Assembly: GCF_000711795.1 (NCBI RefSeq)
Contig: NZ_JONH01000018.1
Span: forward strand, 1 to 64,000
DNA: 64,000 bases
From: Vibrio pacinii DSM 19139
GTDB taxonomy: Bacteria > Pseudomonadota > Gammaproteobacteria > Enterobacterales > Vibrionaceae
Reading direction: 5' to 3'
In this document: one piece after another, positions 32,366 through 41,002 of the stretch
Layout: every line of letters starts with the position of its first letter
Position numbering within the stretch: position 1 is the first letter of the stretch
Made by a program: the position numbers and the translations under genes
Notes under the pieces: generated by a model
The model's database searches: none
Seen by the model: the letters and a program-made list of their open reading frames with translations, nothing else
Told to the model about the DNA's origin: nothing

Positions 32366-32800
32366 ATGAGCATAACCTATCGCCAAGGCACTCTGTCTGA
32401 GTGTGTGCAAGTTGTCGAACAGATCGATGAGTTTCGACGTAAAGAGACCATTGAAACGCTATCGATACGATTGCAACAAAAACGCCATTTGATTCAAGTT
32501 GCCGAGCAAGCTGGTCAGATCTTGGGTTTCAAAATTGGCTATCAACTCGATAGTAAGACTTTTTATAGTTGGTTCGGTGGCGTTTCGCCGATGGCGAGGA
32601 ATAAAGGCGTTGCCCAATCCTTACTTGAATTTCAACAGCAATGGGTCGAGCAGCAGGGTTATCAGCAACTCAAAGTGAAGTCGAGCAATCAGTTTCCAGC
32701 AATGTTGAGGCTGCTGCTGCGCAACGGTTATTTGATTGAACATTTTGAGCATAAGCAGCCTTTGAGTGACAGCCGAATTCATTTTATTAAGTCATTTTAA
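32366..32800 (+). CDS. GNAT-family N-acetyltransferase
   Basis: A 144-residue protein with the GNAT acetyl-CoA region VSPMARNKGVAQSLLEF and the downstream beta-strand block LKVKSSNQFPAMLRLLLRNGY. The substrate is unknown. AGGAG precedes the ATG. It lies between hemB and ryhB. Confidence 0.85.
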   Translation: MSITYRQGTLSECVQVVEQIDEFRRKETIETLSIRLQQKRHLIQVAEQAGQILGFKIGYQLDSKTFYSWFGGVSPMARNKGVAQSLLEFQQQWVEQQGYQQLKVKSSNQFPAMLRLLLRNGYLIEHFEHKQPLSDSRIHFIKSF

Positions 32801-32812
32801 ACAGTCTTAAAA

Positions 32813-32859
32813 ATTAAATGAGACTTTTTCTCATTTAATGCTTGAACAATTAAATGAGA
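32813..32859. repeat. three copies of an 11-mer (two direct, one inverted) upstream of ryhB
   Basis: ATTAAATGAGA occurs at 32813-32823 and 32849-32859. Its exact inverse TCTCATTTAAT occurs at 32829-32839. The first pair forms an 11-bp hairpin. The last copy overlaps the Fur-box-like sequence of ryhB. Confidence 0.85.
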
Positions 32860-32870
32860 ATGGTTATTAT
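32842..32870 (+). promoter_or_regulatory. ryhB promoter with overlapping Fur box
   Basis: TTGAAC (32842-32847), a 17-base spacer and TATTAT (32865-32870). The spacer and -10 hold AAATGAGAATGGTTATTAT, which resembles the 19-bp Fur box. Fur repression of ryhB is established in E. coli and V. cholerae. Confidence 0.75.
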
Positions 32871-32876
32871 TTATAT

Positions 32877-33096
32877 CGTCTTAGGGAATGAGAGAAGTTC
32901 ACAAAGACGTCGAATTACCCAATTCATTATTGAGCTTGGTAATGACACGGCACTTTACGGACTTACCCCAGTTCTTTTTGACACGACATTGCTCACATTG
33001 CTTCCAGTGTAATTTATAGCTTTATGGTAAAGCACCTCACTATGTATTTGCTTTAACCCTTTTTGCTAGGCGACATCTTTCGATGTCGCTTTTTTT
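32877..33096 (+). ncRNA. ryhB: RyhB small RNA (long Vibrio form)
   Basis: The core ACGACATTGCTCACATTGCT followed by TCCAGT (near 32981-33008) matches the target-pairing core of E. coli RyhB. The transcript runs from the Fur-controlled promoter to the GCGACATC/GATGTCGC terminator, about 220 nt. That agrees with the long RyhB of V. cholerae, much longer than the 90 nt of E. coli. It is an iron-starvation RNA that represses iron-using proteins with Hfq. hemB, ferritin and cytochrome genes nearby are iron-linked, but no direct pairing was tested. Confidence 0.92.
33070..33096 (+). terminator. ryhB terminator
   Basis: GCGACATC-TTTC-GATGTCGC followed by seven T. Typical of Hfq-bound small RNAs. 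Confidence 0.9.
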
Positions 33097-33137
33097 ATGT
33101 CTGCGATTTGGTAATGAACAAAAGGACACCAATAGTC

Positions 33138-33288
33138 TTTTCCACAATCCAAGATCAAAATAAGATCGATCTTAACGGGATCGATCTTGTAATTTATTGC
33201 TTTATTTCAGTGGTTTATGTTTTGATTTCATTGCTTTGTACCCGTTTTTATATCCTGTGGATAAATAGTATGAACAGAGTTATCCACA
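33138..33288. promoter_or_regulatory. DnaA-box and GATC cluster upstream of polA
   Basis: Two perfect DnaA boxes face each other: TGTGGATAA (33256-33264, minus) and TTATCCACA (33280-33288, plus). A near match, TTTTCCACA, lies at 33138. Five GATC sites fall within 34 bases (starts 33153, 33164, 33168, 33179, 33183), including the palindrome AAGATCGATCTT. The rest is AT-rich. The remaining 33289-33420 shows no other clear signal. I infer DnaA and Dam/SeqA-linked control of polA. Confidence 0.7.
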
Positions 33289-33420
33289 ATGGGTGGCGTT
33301 GTTCGAGAGCTGAATCAACCAACAAGAGAGCTAACGGTGACAGAGTTAAAATGGATTCACTGACGCAGTCATGGCATTCTAGGCAGATCTTTTTGCATTT
33401 TCTTTGGATACGTAAAGACT

Positions 33421-36216
33421 ATGGCTCATATCCCTGATAATCCGTTAATACTCATCGACGGTTCTTCTTACCTTTACCGCGCTTTTCATGCTTATCCTGG
33501 CACCATGAGTAATGGTGATATACCGACCAACGCCGTTTACGGTGTGGTTAATATGCTGCGCAGTATGATGCGTCAATTTGCGTCGGATCGTATGGCCGTG
33601 GTGTTTGATGCAAAAGGTAAAACTTTCCGTGATGATATGTATCCGGAATATAAAGCCAATCGTCCGCCGATGCCGGATGATCTACGTTGCCAAATCGAGC
33701 CTTTACATAATGTTATCCGTGCCATGGGGCTTCCCTTGATTTGTGTTCCAGGCGTTGAAGCGGATGATGTGATCGGTACTTTAGCCCATCAAGCATCTCA
33801 AAATGGTGTCCCTGTGCTGATCAGTACTGGCGATAAAGATATGGCCCAGCTGGTGGATGAGAACGTTACTTTGATCAACACCATGACGAATGTTGTGCTT
33901 GATCGTGAAGGGGTGATTGAGAAGTTTGGTATTCCTCCCGAATTGATCATCGATTATCTAGCCTTGATGGGCGATAAAGTCGATAACATTCCGGGGGTTC
34001 CGGGTGTCGGCGATAAAACCGCGACGGCTTTGTTACAGGGCATTGGCAGCCTAGAGAAAATTTATCAAAATCTCGATGATATTGCTGCGCTTGGTTTCCG
34101 TGGTTCCAAGACCATGGCGAAAAAACTCATCGACAATAAAGACAATGCGATGCTCTCGTATGAGCTAGCGACCATCAAATTGGATGTTGAGCTAGAGCAA
34201 GACTACGACGCGTTGCTCAAGAGCGTGCCGAACAAAGACGAGCTGGTTAAATTGTACGGTGAGTTGGTATTCAAGTCATGGCTCAACGAGCTACTTGAAG
34301 GTGGCACTGGTGTGGTCGAAGCCGACGAAAAGTCAGGCGCAATGCGTAACTCGGGGTCAGTGACAAACGCGCCTGAGCTCAATGTCTCAGCAGTCAACAT
34401 CGATCGTAGCCAATACCAAACGATTTTAGATCAAGAGACGTTCAATATTTGGCTCGATAAGCTTAAAGCGGCGGATGTGTTTGCCTTCGATACCGAGACC
34501 GATAGCCTCAACTACATGGTGGCTAATCTCGTCGGGGTCTCGTTTGCGGTCGAAGAGGGGGTGGCAGCGTATGTACCTGTGGCGCACGACTACCTAGATG
34601 CCCCGCAACAGCTTGACCGTGATTGGGTTCTAGCACAACTCAAGCCGATCTTAGAAGATGACTCGCAAGCCAAAGTAGGACAAAACCTCAAATATGATGC
34701 AAGCGTATTGGCTCGATACGACATTGAATTGAAAGGTATCAAATACGACACCATGTTGGCTTCGTATGTTTACAACAGTGTTGGCGGTAAACATGACATG
34801 GACAGCTTAGCACTGCGCTTTTTGCAACATAGCTGTATTTCTTTCGAGCAAATCGCAGGCAAAGGCAAAAAGCAGCTCACCTTCAATCAAATTGAACTCG
34901 ACCAAGCTGCGCCTTATGCGGCCGAAGATGCAGATGTGACGCTACGTTTGCACAAGCGCTTAATGGAAAACATCGACCAGGACGAAAAACTCAAAGCGGT
35001 TTATGAGCAAATCGAAGTCCCTTTAGTGCCTGTGCTTTCACGTATTGAACGTACTGGTGTATTGATTGATGATATGAAGCTGGCCACGCAATCACAAGAG
35101 ATAGCTCAGCGTCTTGACCAGCTTGAACAAAAGGCTTACGAGGTTGCCGAGCAAGAGTTCAATATGAACTCTCCCAAGCAACTGCAAGCGATTTTGTTTG
35201 AGAAAATGGGACTTCCCGTGGTGAAGAAGACGCCATCAGGTACGCCATCGACCAACGAAGAGGTGTTGCAAGAGTTAGCACTTGATTACCCACTACCAAA
35301 GCTGATTTTAGAATATCGTGGTTTAGCCAAGCTAAAGTCGACCTATACCGACAAATTGCCGAAGATGATTAACCCTGAAACTGGGCGTGTTCACACCTCA
35401 TATCATCAAGCGGTTACAGCGACTGGGCGTCTTTCATCGACCGATCCAAACTTGCAGAATATTCCAATTCGTAATGAAGAGGGGCGCCGCATTCGCCAAG
35501 CATTCATTGCCCCGCATGGTTATAAGATCATGGCCGTCGACTATTCGCAAATTGAACTGCGCATTATGGCCCACTTATCGGGCGATAAGGCACTGTTGGA
35601 AGCGTTCCAACAAGGTAAAGATATTCATACCGCCACCGCCGCTGAGATCATCGGTGTTGATATTGAACAGGTCACCAGCGAACAGCGTCGTCGTGCTAAA
35701 GCGGTTAACTTTGGTTTGATTTATGGCATGAGTGCGTTCGGTCTGGCCAAACAGTTGGGCATTCCACGCGGTGAAGCGCAGCACTATATCGATACCTATT
35801 TTGAACGTTATCCTGGTGTTATGCACTATATGGAAGACACGCGCAGCGCAGCATCGGAACAAGGTTACGTTGAAACCATTTTTGGTCGCCGTTTACACCT
35901 GCCAGAAATTAAGTCACGTAATGGCATGCGTCGCAAAGCGGCTGAGCGCGCGGCGATTAACGCTCCCATGCAGGGAACGGCAGCGGATATCATTAAAAAG
36001 GCGATGTTGCTGGTTGCTGACTGGATTGAGCAACATGGCGATGGTCGAGTGAAGTTACTGATGCAGGTACACGATGAGCTGGTTTTTGAAGTTAAAGAGT
36101 CAGCTTTGGCCGAAATTGAAAGTAAAGTACAACAATTGATGGAGTCTGCCGCCCAACTAAACGTTCCATTGGTGGCTGAGTCAGGCCACGGTGACAACTG
36201 GGATCAGGCCCACTAG
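33421..36216 (+). CDS. polA: DNA polymerase I
   Basis: A 931-residue polymerase for Okazaki fragment maturation and repair. The N-terminal 5' nuclease domain ([25 protein letters not shown]) covers about residues 1-290. The 3'-5' exonuclease domain has its DxE motif ([10 protein letters not shown]). The polymerase domain has [17 protein letters not shown] (motif A), [15 protein letters not shown] (O helix) and [10 protein letters not shown] (motif C). All three activities look intact. The start at 33421 gives the standard N-terminus. The frame extending to 33063 is not its own. Confidence 0.98.
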   Translation: MAHIPDNPLILIDGSSYLYRAFHAYPGTMSNGDIPTNAVYGVVNMLRSMMRQFASDRMAVVFDAKGKTFRDDMYPEYKANRPPMPDDLRCQIEPLHNVIRAMGLPLICVPGVEADDVIGTLAHQASQNGVPVLISTGDKDMAQLVDENVTLINTMTNVVLDREGVIEKFGIPPELIIDYLALMGDKVDNIPGVPGVGDKTATALLQGIGSLEKIYQNLDDIAALGFRGSKTMAKKLIDNKDNAMLSYELATIKLDVELEQDYDALLKSVPNKDELVKLYGELVFKSWLNELLEGGTGVVEADEKSGAMRNSGSVTNAPELNVSAVNIDRSQYQTILDQETFNIWLDKLKAADVFAFDTETDSLNYMVANLVGVSFAVEEGVAAYVPVAHDYLDAPQQLDRDWVLAQLKPILEDDSQAKVGQNLKYDASVLARYDIELKGIKYDTMLASYVYNSVGGKHDMDSLALRFLQHSCISFEQIAGKGKKQLTFNQIELDQAAPYAAEDADVTLRLHKRLMENIDQDEKLKAVYEQIEVPLVPVLSRIERTGVLIDDMKLATQSQEIAQRLDQLEQKAYEVAEQEFNMNSPKQLQAILFEKMGLPVVKKTPSGTPSTNEEVLQELALDYPLPKLILEYRGLAKLKSTYTDKLPKMINPETGRVHTSYHQAVTATGRLSSTDPNLQNIPIRNEEGRRIRQAFIAPHGYKIMAVDYSQIELRIMAHLSGDKALLEAFQQGKDIHTATAAEIIGVDIEQVTSEQRRRAKAVNFGLIYGMSAFGLAKQLGIPRGEAQHYIDTYFERYPGVMHYMEDTRSAASEQGYVETIFGRRLHLPEIKSRNGMRRKAAERAAINAPMQGTAADIIKKAMLLVADWIEQHGDGRVKLLMQVHDELVFEVKESALAEIESKVQQLMESAAQLNVPLVAESGHGDNWDQAH

Positions 36217-36249
36217 ACATAAAAGTCGCAAAAACAACGCAATAACATG

Positions 36250-36277
36250 AGCCAGTGCACAAACACTGGCTTTTTTT
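36250..36277 (+). terminator. polA terminator
   Basis: AGCCAGTG-CACAAA-CACTGGCT followed by TTTTTT. Confidence 0.88.
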
Positions 36278-36391
36278 ACACCTAAAAGAAGTTACGCACC
36301 TGCTGGTTGATATGTAGTTTAACAAAACTATCATGAAAAAAAGTTACAAAAGTGGTTTTCATTTCTGACCAATTGTTGTACATTATTCGAC

Positions 36392-36498
36392 GTAGGGTAC
36401 AGAGGTAAGATGTTCTATCTTTCAGACCTTTTGTTTCACGTTATTGGATTAGGCTGATTCAGCCGCCCCAGTCAGCTTTTGACTGGGGCGTTTTTTAT
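36392..36498 (+). ncRNA. spf: Spot 42 small RNA
   Basis: The first ~40 bases, starting GTAGGGTACAGAGGTAAGAT, are identical to E. coli Spot 42 as I remember it. The 3' terminator GCCCCAGTCA/TGACTGGGGC plus T run is also the same. The length is about 107 nt and it lies between polA and engB as in E. coli. A -10 TACATT (36379-36384) sits 7 bases before the start. Spot 42 is CRP-repressed and silences genes for non-preferred carbon sources. The first loop is the conserved pairing region. Confidence 0.96.
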
Positions 36499-36811
36499 TG
36501 GGCCAAAGAAAATTTTTCATGCTACTTTTCACCGCGATTTCCCTCTTTTAACGCCACGTTATTCAACGTTTATTTACTTTTTCTAATGTCGACTCCTGGT
36601 CAGTGTGAATGTGTAATTTTGCAAAACTTTGTAACTTTATACCAATCACACTTTGGTTATTTTGATTCGAAAATCAAAGTGGCTCAATCGGCAAGAAAAG
36701 TCGCAAACCATAAATAAAGATAAATTTATCAGTGGGTTAGTCTACAAATAATGAAGAGGTTTGTCGTGAGGGTGGTTTAGTCTAGGTGATTGATTTACAT
36801 CGCGAGATGCA
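36499..36811. other. intergenic region downstream of spf without a recognisable gene
   Basis: AT-rich sequence with no supported reading frame. It holds a short hairpin TTTGATT-CGAA-AATCAAA (36661-36678), flanked by ACCAA/TTGGT half-sites, which could belong to a small dispersed repeat. It leads into the candidate small RNA at 36824. Confidence 0.5.
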
Positions 36812-36823
36812 TAATGCTTAGCA

Positions 36824-36889
36824 GATAATAACTAATAACGATTATTTCTCTCCCATTGCCCCGCCAGGATGGTGGGGCTCTTTATTTCT
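36824..36889 (+). ncRNA. candidate small RNA between spf and engB (VSsrna24-like)
   Basis: A promoter-like pair TTGATT (36790-36795) and TAATGC (36812-36817) with a 16-base spacer is followed about 65 bases later by a strong hairpin GCCCCGCCA/TGGTGGGGC and a T-rich tail. No reading frame fits. From memory, a ~60-nt RNA called VSsrna24 was reported downstream of spf in Aliivibrio salmonicida, and this may be its counterpart. Identity rests on position and architecture only. Confidence 0.45.
36858..36889 (+). terminator. terminator of the candidate small RNA
   Basis: GCCCCGCCA-GGA-TGGTGGGGC, 9 pairs including one G-U, followed by TCTTTATTT. Confidence 0.75.
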
Positions 36890-36910
36890 TCAGCAATAAA
36901 AATGAGCAAC

Positions 36911-36940
36911 AAAAAAAGCCCCACCAAAATTGGCAGGGCT
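36911..36940 (-). terminator. engB terminator
   Basis: On the minus strand, AGCCCTGCCA-loop-TGGTGGGGCT is followed by seven T. It is directly convergent with the small RNA terminator. Confidence 0.8.
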
Positions 36941-36959
36941 AAGATTCTATTGCATAGCG

Positions 36960-37652
36960 TTATTGTTGTTCGTCGCTATCTACATCCACTGACTCTGTTT
37001 GATCCACTGACTCTGCTTCGATGACATCATCAGTCATTTGCGCAGCAATCGCGGGTGCAAACCAAGTATCAAGCTTATTGCGTAACACATCAACGCCGAT
37101 GCCTTTAAGTGATGAGAATGGGGCAACGTTGACATCGCCACCAAAGCCGATGGCCTCTTGCTGAATTTTTAGCACCTGTGCTTTACGTGCGCCGCTTTTC
37201 AACTTATCTGCTTTCGTTAATAGCACCTGGACTGGAATACCGCTGTCGACTGCCCAGAAAATCAGTTGTTGGTCGAGGTCTTTCATTGGGTGACGGATAT
37301 CCATCAATACCACTAAGCCCTTTAAACTCTGGCGCTTTTGTAAATACTCACCGAGAGATTTTTGCCATTTCTTTTTCATTTCGAGCGGGACCTGCGCAAA
37401 GCCATAGCCCGGCAAATCAACAATATGGCAACCTTCAGTCACTTTAAATAAGTTGATTAATTGAGTACGACCAGGGGTTTTACTGGTTTTAGCTAAGTTG
37501 CGCTGATTGGTCAGGCGATTTAGAGAGCTTGACTTACCGGCGTTGGAGCGCCCTGCAAACGCAACTTCGATACCTTCATCTTCAGGCAAATGACGAATAT
37601 CAGGTGCGCTGGTGATGAAATGCGTGTTTTGATAATGAATTTTTACGCTCAC
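36960..37652 (-). CDS. engB: ribosome biogenesis GTPase EngB (YihA/YsxC)
   Basis: A 230-residue GTPase with G1 [10 protein letters not shown]3 DLPGYG and G4 TKAD. It is needed for 50S subunit assembly. I chose the GTG at 37652 (starts MSVKIHYQN) because GGAG lies 6 bases upstream. The ATG at 37664 has no such site. The C-terminus carries an acidic low-complexity tail ([17 protein letters not shown]) beyond the usual family end. It is divergent from cytochrome c4. Confidence 0.94.
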   Translation of the reverse strand: MSVKIHYQNTHFITSAPDIRHLPEDEGIEVAFAGRSNAGKSSSLNRLTNQRNLAKTSKTPGRTQLINLFKVTEGCHIVDLPGYGFAQVPLEMKKKWQKSLGEYLQKRQSLKGLVVLMDIRHPMKDLDQQLIFWAVDSGIPVQVLLTKADKLKSGARKAQVLKIQQEAIGFGGDVNVAPFSSLKGIGVDVLRNKLDTWFAPAIAAQMTDDVIEAESVDQTESVDVDSDEQQ

Positions 37653-37800
37653 TGTTAACTCCATCTCGACTTTGTGTAGTCGATTGATTACTTTTTTGTG
37701 AAATTGTGTAAAATAACCGTGCTCGGCATAAGGTCGCCTATTGTACCATGAGTGTTAACGCAGAGTGGTACCGGAAGCTTGATAATTATAATGGAATGTC

Positions 37801-38418
37801 ATGAAGAAATTAGCGCTAATCTTGAGTCTTTTAGCCAGCTGCTCTGTGTGGGCCCAAGGCAGCATCGAAGCTGGTAAAGCAAAATCCCAAACGTGTGTTG
37901 CCTGCCACGGTGCTGATGGCAACAGTCAACTCGCTATGTACCCTAAACTTGCAGGTCAGCATGCTAAATACCTAGAAAAGCAGCTCAAAGATCTCAAGCT
38001 AGGTATGACTAGCAATGGTAAGCAAGGTCGTTACGATCCTGTGATGAGTGGTATGGCTATGCCACTGTCTGAGCAAGATATGCAAGACCTTGCTGCTTAT
38101 TACGCTTCTTTGCCAATTTCTAGCAACTCAACGCCAGAAAATGTTGTCAAAAAAGGTAAGGCCCTCTACACAGCCGGTGATGCAGAGCGTGGTTTAGCCG
38201 CATGTATCGCTTGTCATGGTCCTCGTGGTAATGGTACTGAGCTTTCAGGTTTTCCTAAAATCTCTGGCCAACACGCCGACTACATCAAGGCTCAGCTTGA
38301 AAAATTCCGCGATGGAAATCGTGACAACGATATGAACGCGATGATGCGTGATATCGCTAAGAAGCTGACTGATGAAGATATCGATACTCTTTCTAAATAC
38401 GTTGGTGGCCTACACTAA
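37801..38418 (+). CDS. diheme cytochrome c4
   Basis: A 205-residue periplasmic protein. It has a signal peptide (MKKLALILSLLASCSVWAQ) and two heme c domains with CVACH (32-36) and CIACH in the second half, plus Met ligand candidates in SGMAMP and NAMMRD. Cytochrome c4 carries electrons to cbb3-type oxidase in related bacteria. It has its own terminator. Confidence 0.93.
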   Translation: MKKLALILSLLASCSVWAQGSIEAGKAKSQTCVACHGADGNSQLAMYPKLAGQHAKYLEKQLKDLKLGMTSNGKQGRYDPVMSGMAMPLSEQDMQDLAAYYASLPISSNSTPENVVKKGKALYTAGDAERGLAACIACHGPRGNGTELSGFPKISGQHADYIKAQLEKFRDGNRDNDMNAMMRDIAKKLTDEDIDTLSKYVGGLH

Positions 38419-38453
38419 GCCCTACTTATTCGTTCGAGCACAAAGTTGTACTG

Positions 38454-38484
38454 AAAAAGCCCAAACTTAGGTTTGGGCTTTTTC
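38454..38484 (+). terminator. cytochrome c4 terminator
   Basis: AAAAAGCCCAAAC-TTAG-GTTTGGGCTTTTT hairpin. Confidence 0.9.
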
Positions 38485-38541
38485 ATGCGTGCTCGCTCAC
38501 AGTTAGAGGGTCCTCGCGGTGAGCAATCTAGCGATTGTACT

Positions 38542-38560
38542 TGTAAGAGATCGTCCATAC
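38542..38560 (+). promoter_or_regulatory. VarA/UvrY (GacA-type) box upstream of the CsrB-family RNA
   Basis: TGTAAGAGATCGTCCATAC has the conserved left half TGTAAG and middle AGATC of the GacA/UvrY upstream element but a poor right half. It lies about 140 bases before the likely RNA start, as in csrB genes. Confidence 0.5.
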
Positions 38561-38691
38561 TTGTTGCTTGATACGACGCGCTTCGATTGATAAATGATTG
38601 AAAAATAAAGGTCTAAGATTCGGCTGAAAAAAATAGCGGTTTTTTGCTATTCGTGGATTGCATCAAGTTGGTAACGCGATAAAGTGAAGTC

Positions 38692-39032
38692 ATCGGCAGG
38701 GCGCTGATAGAGGAATTCAGACTAGGACGTCTCCAAGGATTGCGAGTCACGGAGATTCGATAGCATTAAAGGATTAAGAGTCAGCAGGAAGCTGTCTCGA
38801 TACGGATGGTCAACTCGTCTAATGGTTCAGACAGGTAACGGATCAGGCTAAGGGATAGCCCAGGTATCAGGAAGTAAAAGGAAAGCCAAAATTCACCAGG
38901 ATGGTGGCAAACAACACCTTTTGGCAGGGAAAGCACAAAAAACAAATGGAATATTGATGCACACAAGTCTGTGCAACACAGTTTTGCCAATCGGCATTTA
39001 GGAAGCGATAGAGATACTCTATCGCTTTTTTT
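38692..39032 (+). ncRNA. csrB: CsrB-family regulatory RNA
   Basis: The region has no gene on its strand but carries 15 GGA triplets in about 340 bases. Several lie in hairpin loops, such as CACC-AGGA-TGGTG and CAGC-AGGA-AGCTG, the CsrA-binding pattern. A promoter-like TTGCAT (38658-38663) with TAAAGT (38680-38685) places the start near 38692. It ends at a strong terminator. CsrB-type RNAs sequester CsrA and are activated by VarS/VarA. V. cholerae has three such RNAs, so the suffix (B, C or D) is uncertain. Confidence 0.88.
39003..39031 (+). terminator. terminator of the CsrB-family RNA
   Basis: AAGCGATAGAG-ATA-CTCTATCGCTT followed by a T run. Confidence 0.92.
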
Positions 39033-39130
39033 ATTGCTATTTTTTAATAATCGCTGATTATTTGCGCAATAGTACTCCACTCTGACCTGACTTTCTGGTA
39101 TGTTTCGCATCCCTGTTTGAGGATGTATTC

Positions 39131-39769
39131 ATGCACAATTGTCCCCTTTGTCAAAGCTTGGACACAGAGCACTATTTTGCAGATAAGCGTCGTGCCTATC
39201 TTCAATGTCAGCAATGTGCTTTGGTGTTTGTCAATCCAGAGCAACGTCTTGATGCAAAGCAAGAGAAAGCACACTACGATTTGCATGAGAATGATCCAAA
39301 TGACGCTGGGTATCGAGGCTTTTTATCACGAGTTGCCGACCCGATATTAACGCGCATTGAGCCACATTCTCACGGGTTAGATTTTGGTTGTGGTCCTGGT
39401 CCAACATTATCGTTAATGTTGCAAGAGCAGGGACACACCATGAGTTTGTACGATATCTACTATCACTCAGATACTGAGGTATTGCAGAAAACGTATGACT
39501 TTATGACTGCCACCGAAGTCATCGAGCACTTATATGAGCCCAACAAAGTGTGGCAGCAATGGTTGAATTTAGTTAAGCCAGGAGGCTGGATTGGTCTAAT
39601 GACCAAGATGGTTAAGGATGTAGAAGCGTTTGCGGCATGGCATTATAAGAATGATCCCACCCACGTGGTGTTCTTTAGCCGAGCAACGTTTCACTTTCTG
39701 GCAGAGCGGGATCAGCTCGAGCTTGAATTTATTGGTAATGATGTAATTTTACTGAGGAAAGCCCAGTAA
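39131..39769 (+). CDS. class I SAM-dependent methyltransferase with N-terminal zinc-binding motif
   Basis: A 212-residue protein. The start CPLC...CQQC gives a four-Cys zinc site (residues about 4-35). A methyltransferase fold follows, with LDFGCGPGPTLSLML as motif I, MTATEVIEHLYEP and LVKPGGWIGLMTKM. The target is unknown. It overlaps yihI at the ATG by one base (TAATG), so the two are co-translated. Confidence 0.85.
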   Translation: MHNCPLCQSLDTEHYFADKRRAYLQCQQCALVFVNPEQRLDAKQEKAHYDLHENDPNDAGYRGFLSRVADPILTRIEPHSHGLDFGCGPGPTLSLMLQEQGHTMSLYDIYYHSDTEVLQKTYDFMTATEVIEHLYEPNKVWQQWLNLVKPGGWIGLMTKMVKDVEAFAAWHYKNDPTHVVFFSRATFHFLAERDQLELEFIGNDVILLRKAQ

Positions 39770-40329
39770 TGAGCCGTAGTAAAAAAGCAAGATCAGGCGG
39801 TAATGGCGACGTAGTCGTAGTACGTAACCGCTCGCAAGCCGACGTTGAAGGTCGTTTGCGTAAAAAAGATAAAAAGCGCAAAGGTTTAAAAACGGGTAAC
39901 CGTCACTCTGACGCACAAAATGAACAGCAGAACTCTGCAGGCCAAAAACGTGACCCACGTTTGGGCAGCAAGAAAAAAATTCCACTGATTGTTGAAGCGG
40001 CGAAGAAACCAACTAAGGTTGAACGTCGTATAAGTGCAGAGAAAGAGCTGGAAATATTGGAAAACGATGCACAGCTCAACGTATTGCTTGATCGTTTAGA
40101 CAATGGTGACAAGCTCGGTATGGGTCTGCAGAAGTACGTTGACGAGAAGCTTGCTCGTATCGAAGTATTGATGAGACAACTTGGTATTTACCAAGAAGAA
40201 TCACAAGACGAGATTGAACCAGAAGTCGTCGTGCCTGCTGCGGCAAAGAAACCGAGCAAAAAAGCCGACTCTGATGAAGCATTATTGTCTCAGTTCGAGA
40301 GTTTAGACCTGAATCAATTTAAAGGGTAA
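39769..40329 (+). CDS. yihI: Der GTPase-activating protein YihI
   Basis: A 186-residue protein. It has a highly basic N-terminal half (KKARSGG, RLRKKDKKRKGLKTGNR), the conserved core DPRLGSKKKIPL, and an acidic C-terminal half with LNVLLDRLDNGDKLG. YihI stimulates the GTPase Der in ribosome assembly, functionally linked with EngB encoded nearby. Confidence 0.92.
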   Translation: MSRSKKARSGGNGDVVVVRNRSQADVEGRLRKKDKKRKGLKTGNRHSDAQNEQQNSAGQKRDPRLGSKKKIPLIVEAAKKPTKVERRISAEKELEILENDAQLNVLLDRLDNGDKLGMGLQKYVDEKLARIEVLMRQLGIYQEESQDEIEPEVVVPAAAKKPSKKADSDEALLSQFESLDLNQFKG

Positions 40330-40338
40330 AAGAGCACT

Positions 40339-40827
40339 ATGAATGTAACCTTATTAGCCATTGCTGGCGGAGCGATTATTCTCGGTCTGGCCGTTTATGC
40401 GGGTTACCTTCTGCTCCAGCTTAAGAAGCAAAAGGATTTGCAGTTGCAGCACCACAAGCTTGCCATTGAGAAGCGTAATGCCAATATCTTTGAAAGCGTG
40501 AGTGTTCTTTGCTTAGCCGGTATCCAAGAGCAGTGTGACCTGTCAGAAATCAGTATTCGTGTTTATAACATCATGGACTATGTTCAGGGTGAAGACCGTG
40601 TCGATTTCGACCAAGAGTTTCCAGCGACTTCAGAGCTGTTCCATATCGTTAAAGATATGCCACGCGGCGAAGAAAGGCAGCAACTTGACAAGCAACAGCG
40701 CATGAAGCACAACCTTGAGCGCCACAAAGCAGAAGCGCGCCTTCAACAAGACATTATTGAAGAACTTAAGCGCCTGCAGAAAAAGATTCAGCCACTGAAC
40801 AATCAGATCAACATTCAAATGATCTAA
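40339..40827 (+). CDS. DUF2489-domain membrane-anchored protein
   Basis: A 162-residue protein with one N-terminal transmembrane helix (about 4-26) and a soluble helical domain (NIFESVSVLCLAGIQEQCDLSE, quoted by its core SVSVLCLAGIQEQC) with a basic coiled-coil end. It matches the DUF2489 family, commonly next to yihI. The function is unknown. Confidence 0.8.
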   Translation: MNVTLLAIAGGAIILGLAVYAGYLLLQLKKQKDLQLQHHKLAIEKRNANIFESVSVLCLAGIQEQCDLSEISIRVYNIMDYVQGEDRVDFDQEFPATSELFHIVKDMPRGEERQQLDKQQRMKHNLERHKAEARLQQDIIEELKRLQKKIQPLNNQINIQMI

Positions 40828-40832
40828 GCGTG

Positions 40833-40870
40833 TCTCGATCACTCACTCTAAAAGGGTAGTGATCGAGTTA
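40833..40870. other. stem-loop between the DUF2489 gene and hemN
   Basis: CTCGATCACT-loop-AGTGATCGAG, 10 perfect pairs and no T run. It may be a transcript-end stabiliser. Confidence 0.55.
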
Positions 40871-41002
40871 TCACTTCTGAGTATTGCTTGTTAAAAAGCA
40901 GACTGCCCACCTTCGCGTTCGCATCAGGTGTGGCAAAATAGCCTGCTAATGACATGGCGCCTTGCGCCCAATAAGCACCATAGCCCAAACGGAAATACCA
41001 AC

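Noticed and set aside
33138..33288. Chromosomal origin oriC
   Set aside because: The DnaA boxes and AT-rich DNA resemble oriC, but mnmG/gidA, mioC and a 13-mer array are absent and the site lies between ryhB and polA.
33063..33437. Plus-strand frame of 124 codons upstream of polA
   Set aside because: It begins in the ryhB terminator, crosses the DnaA-box region and overlaps the polA start. The composition is not protein-like.
36430..36450. parS half-site inside Spot 42
   Set aside because: TGTTTCACGT is followed by TATTGG, so there is no palindrome. It is part of the small RNA sequence.
38781..39110. Minus-strand frame of 109 codons
   Set aside because: It lies antisense to the CsrB-family RNA, has no ribosome binding site and no recognisable protein sequence.
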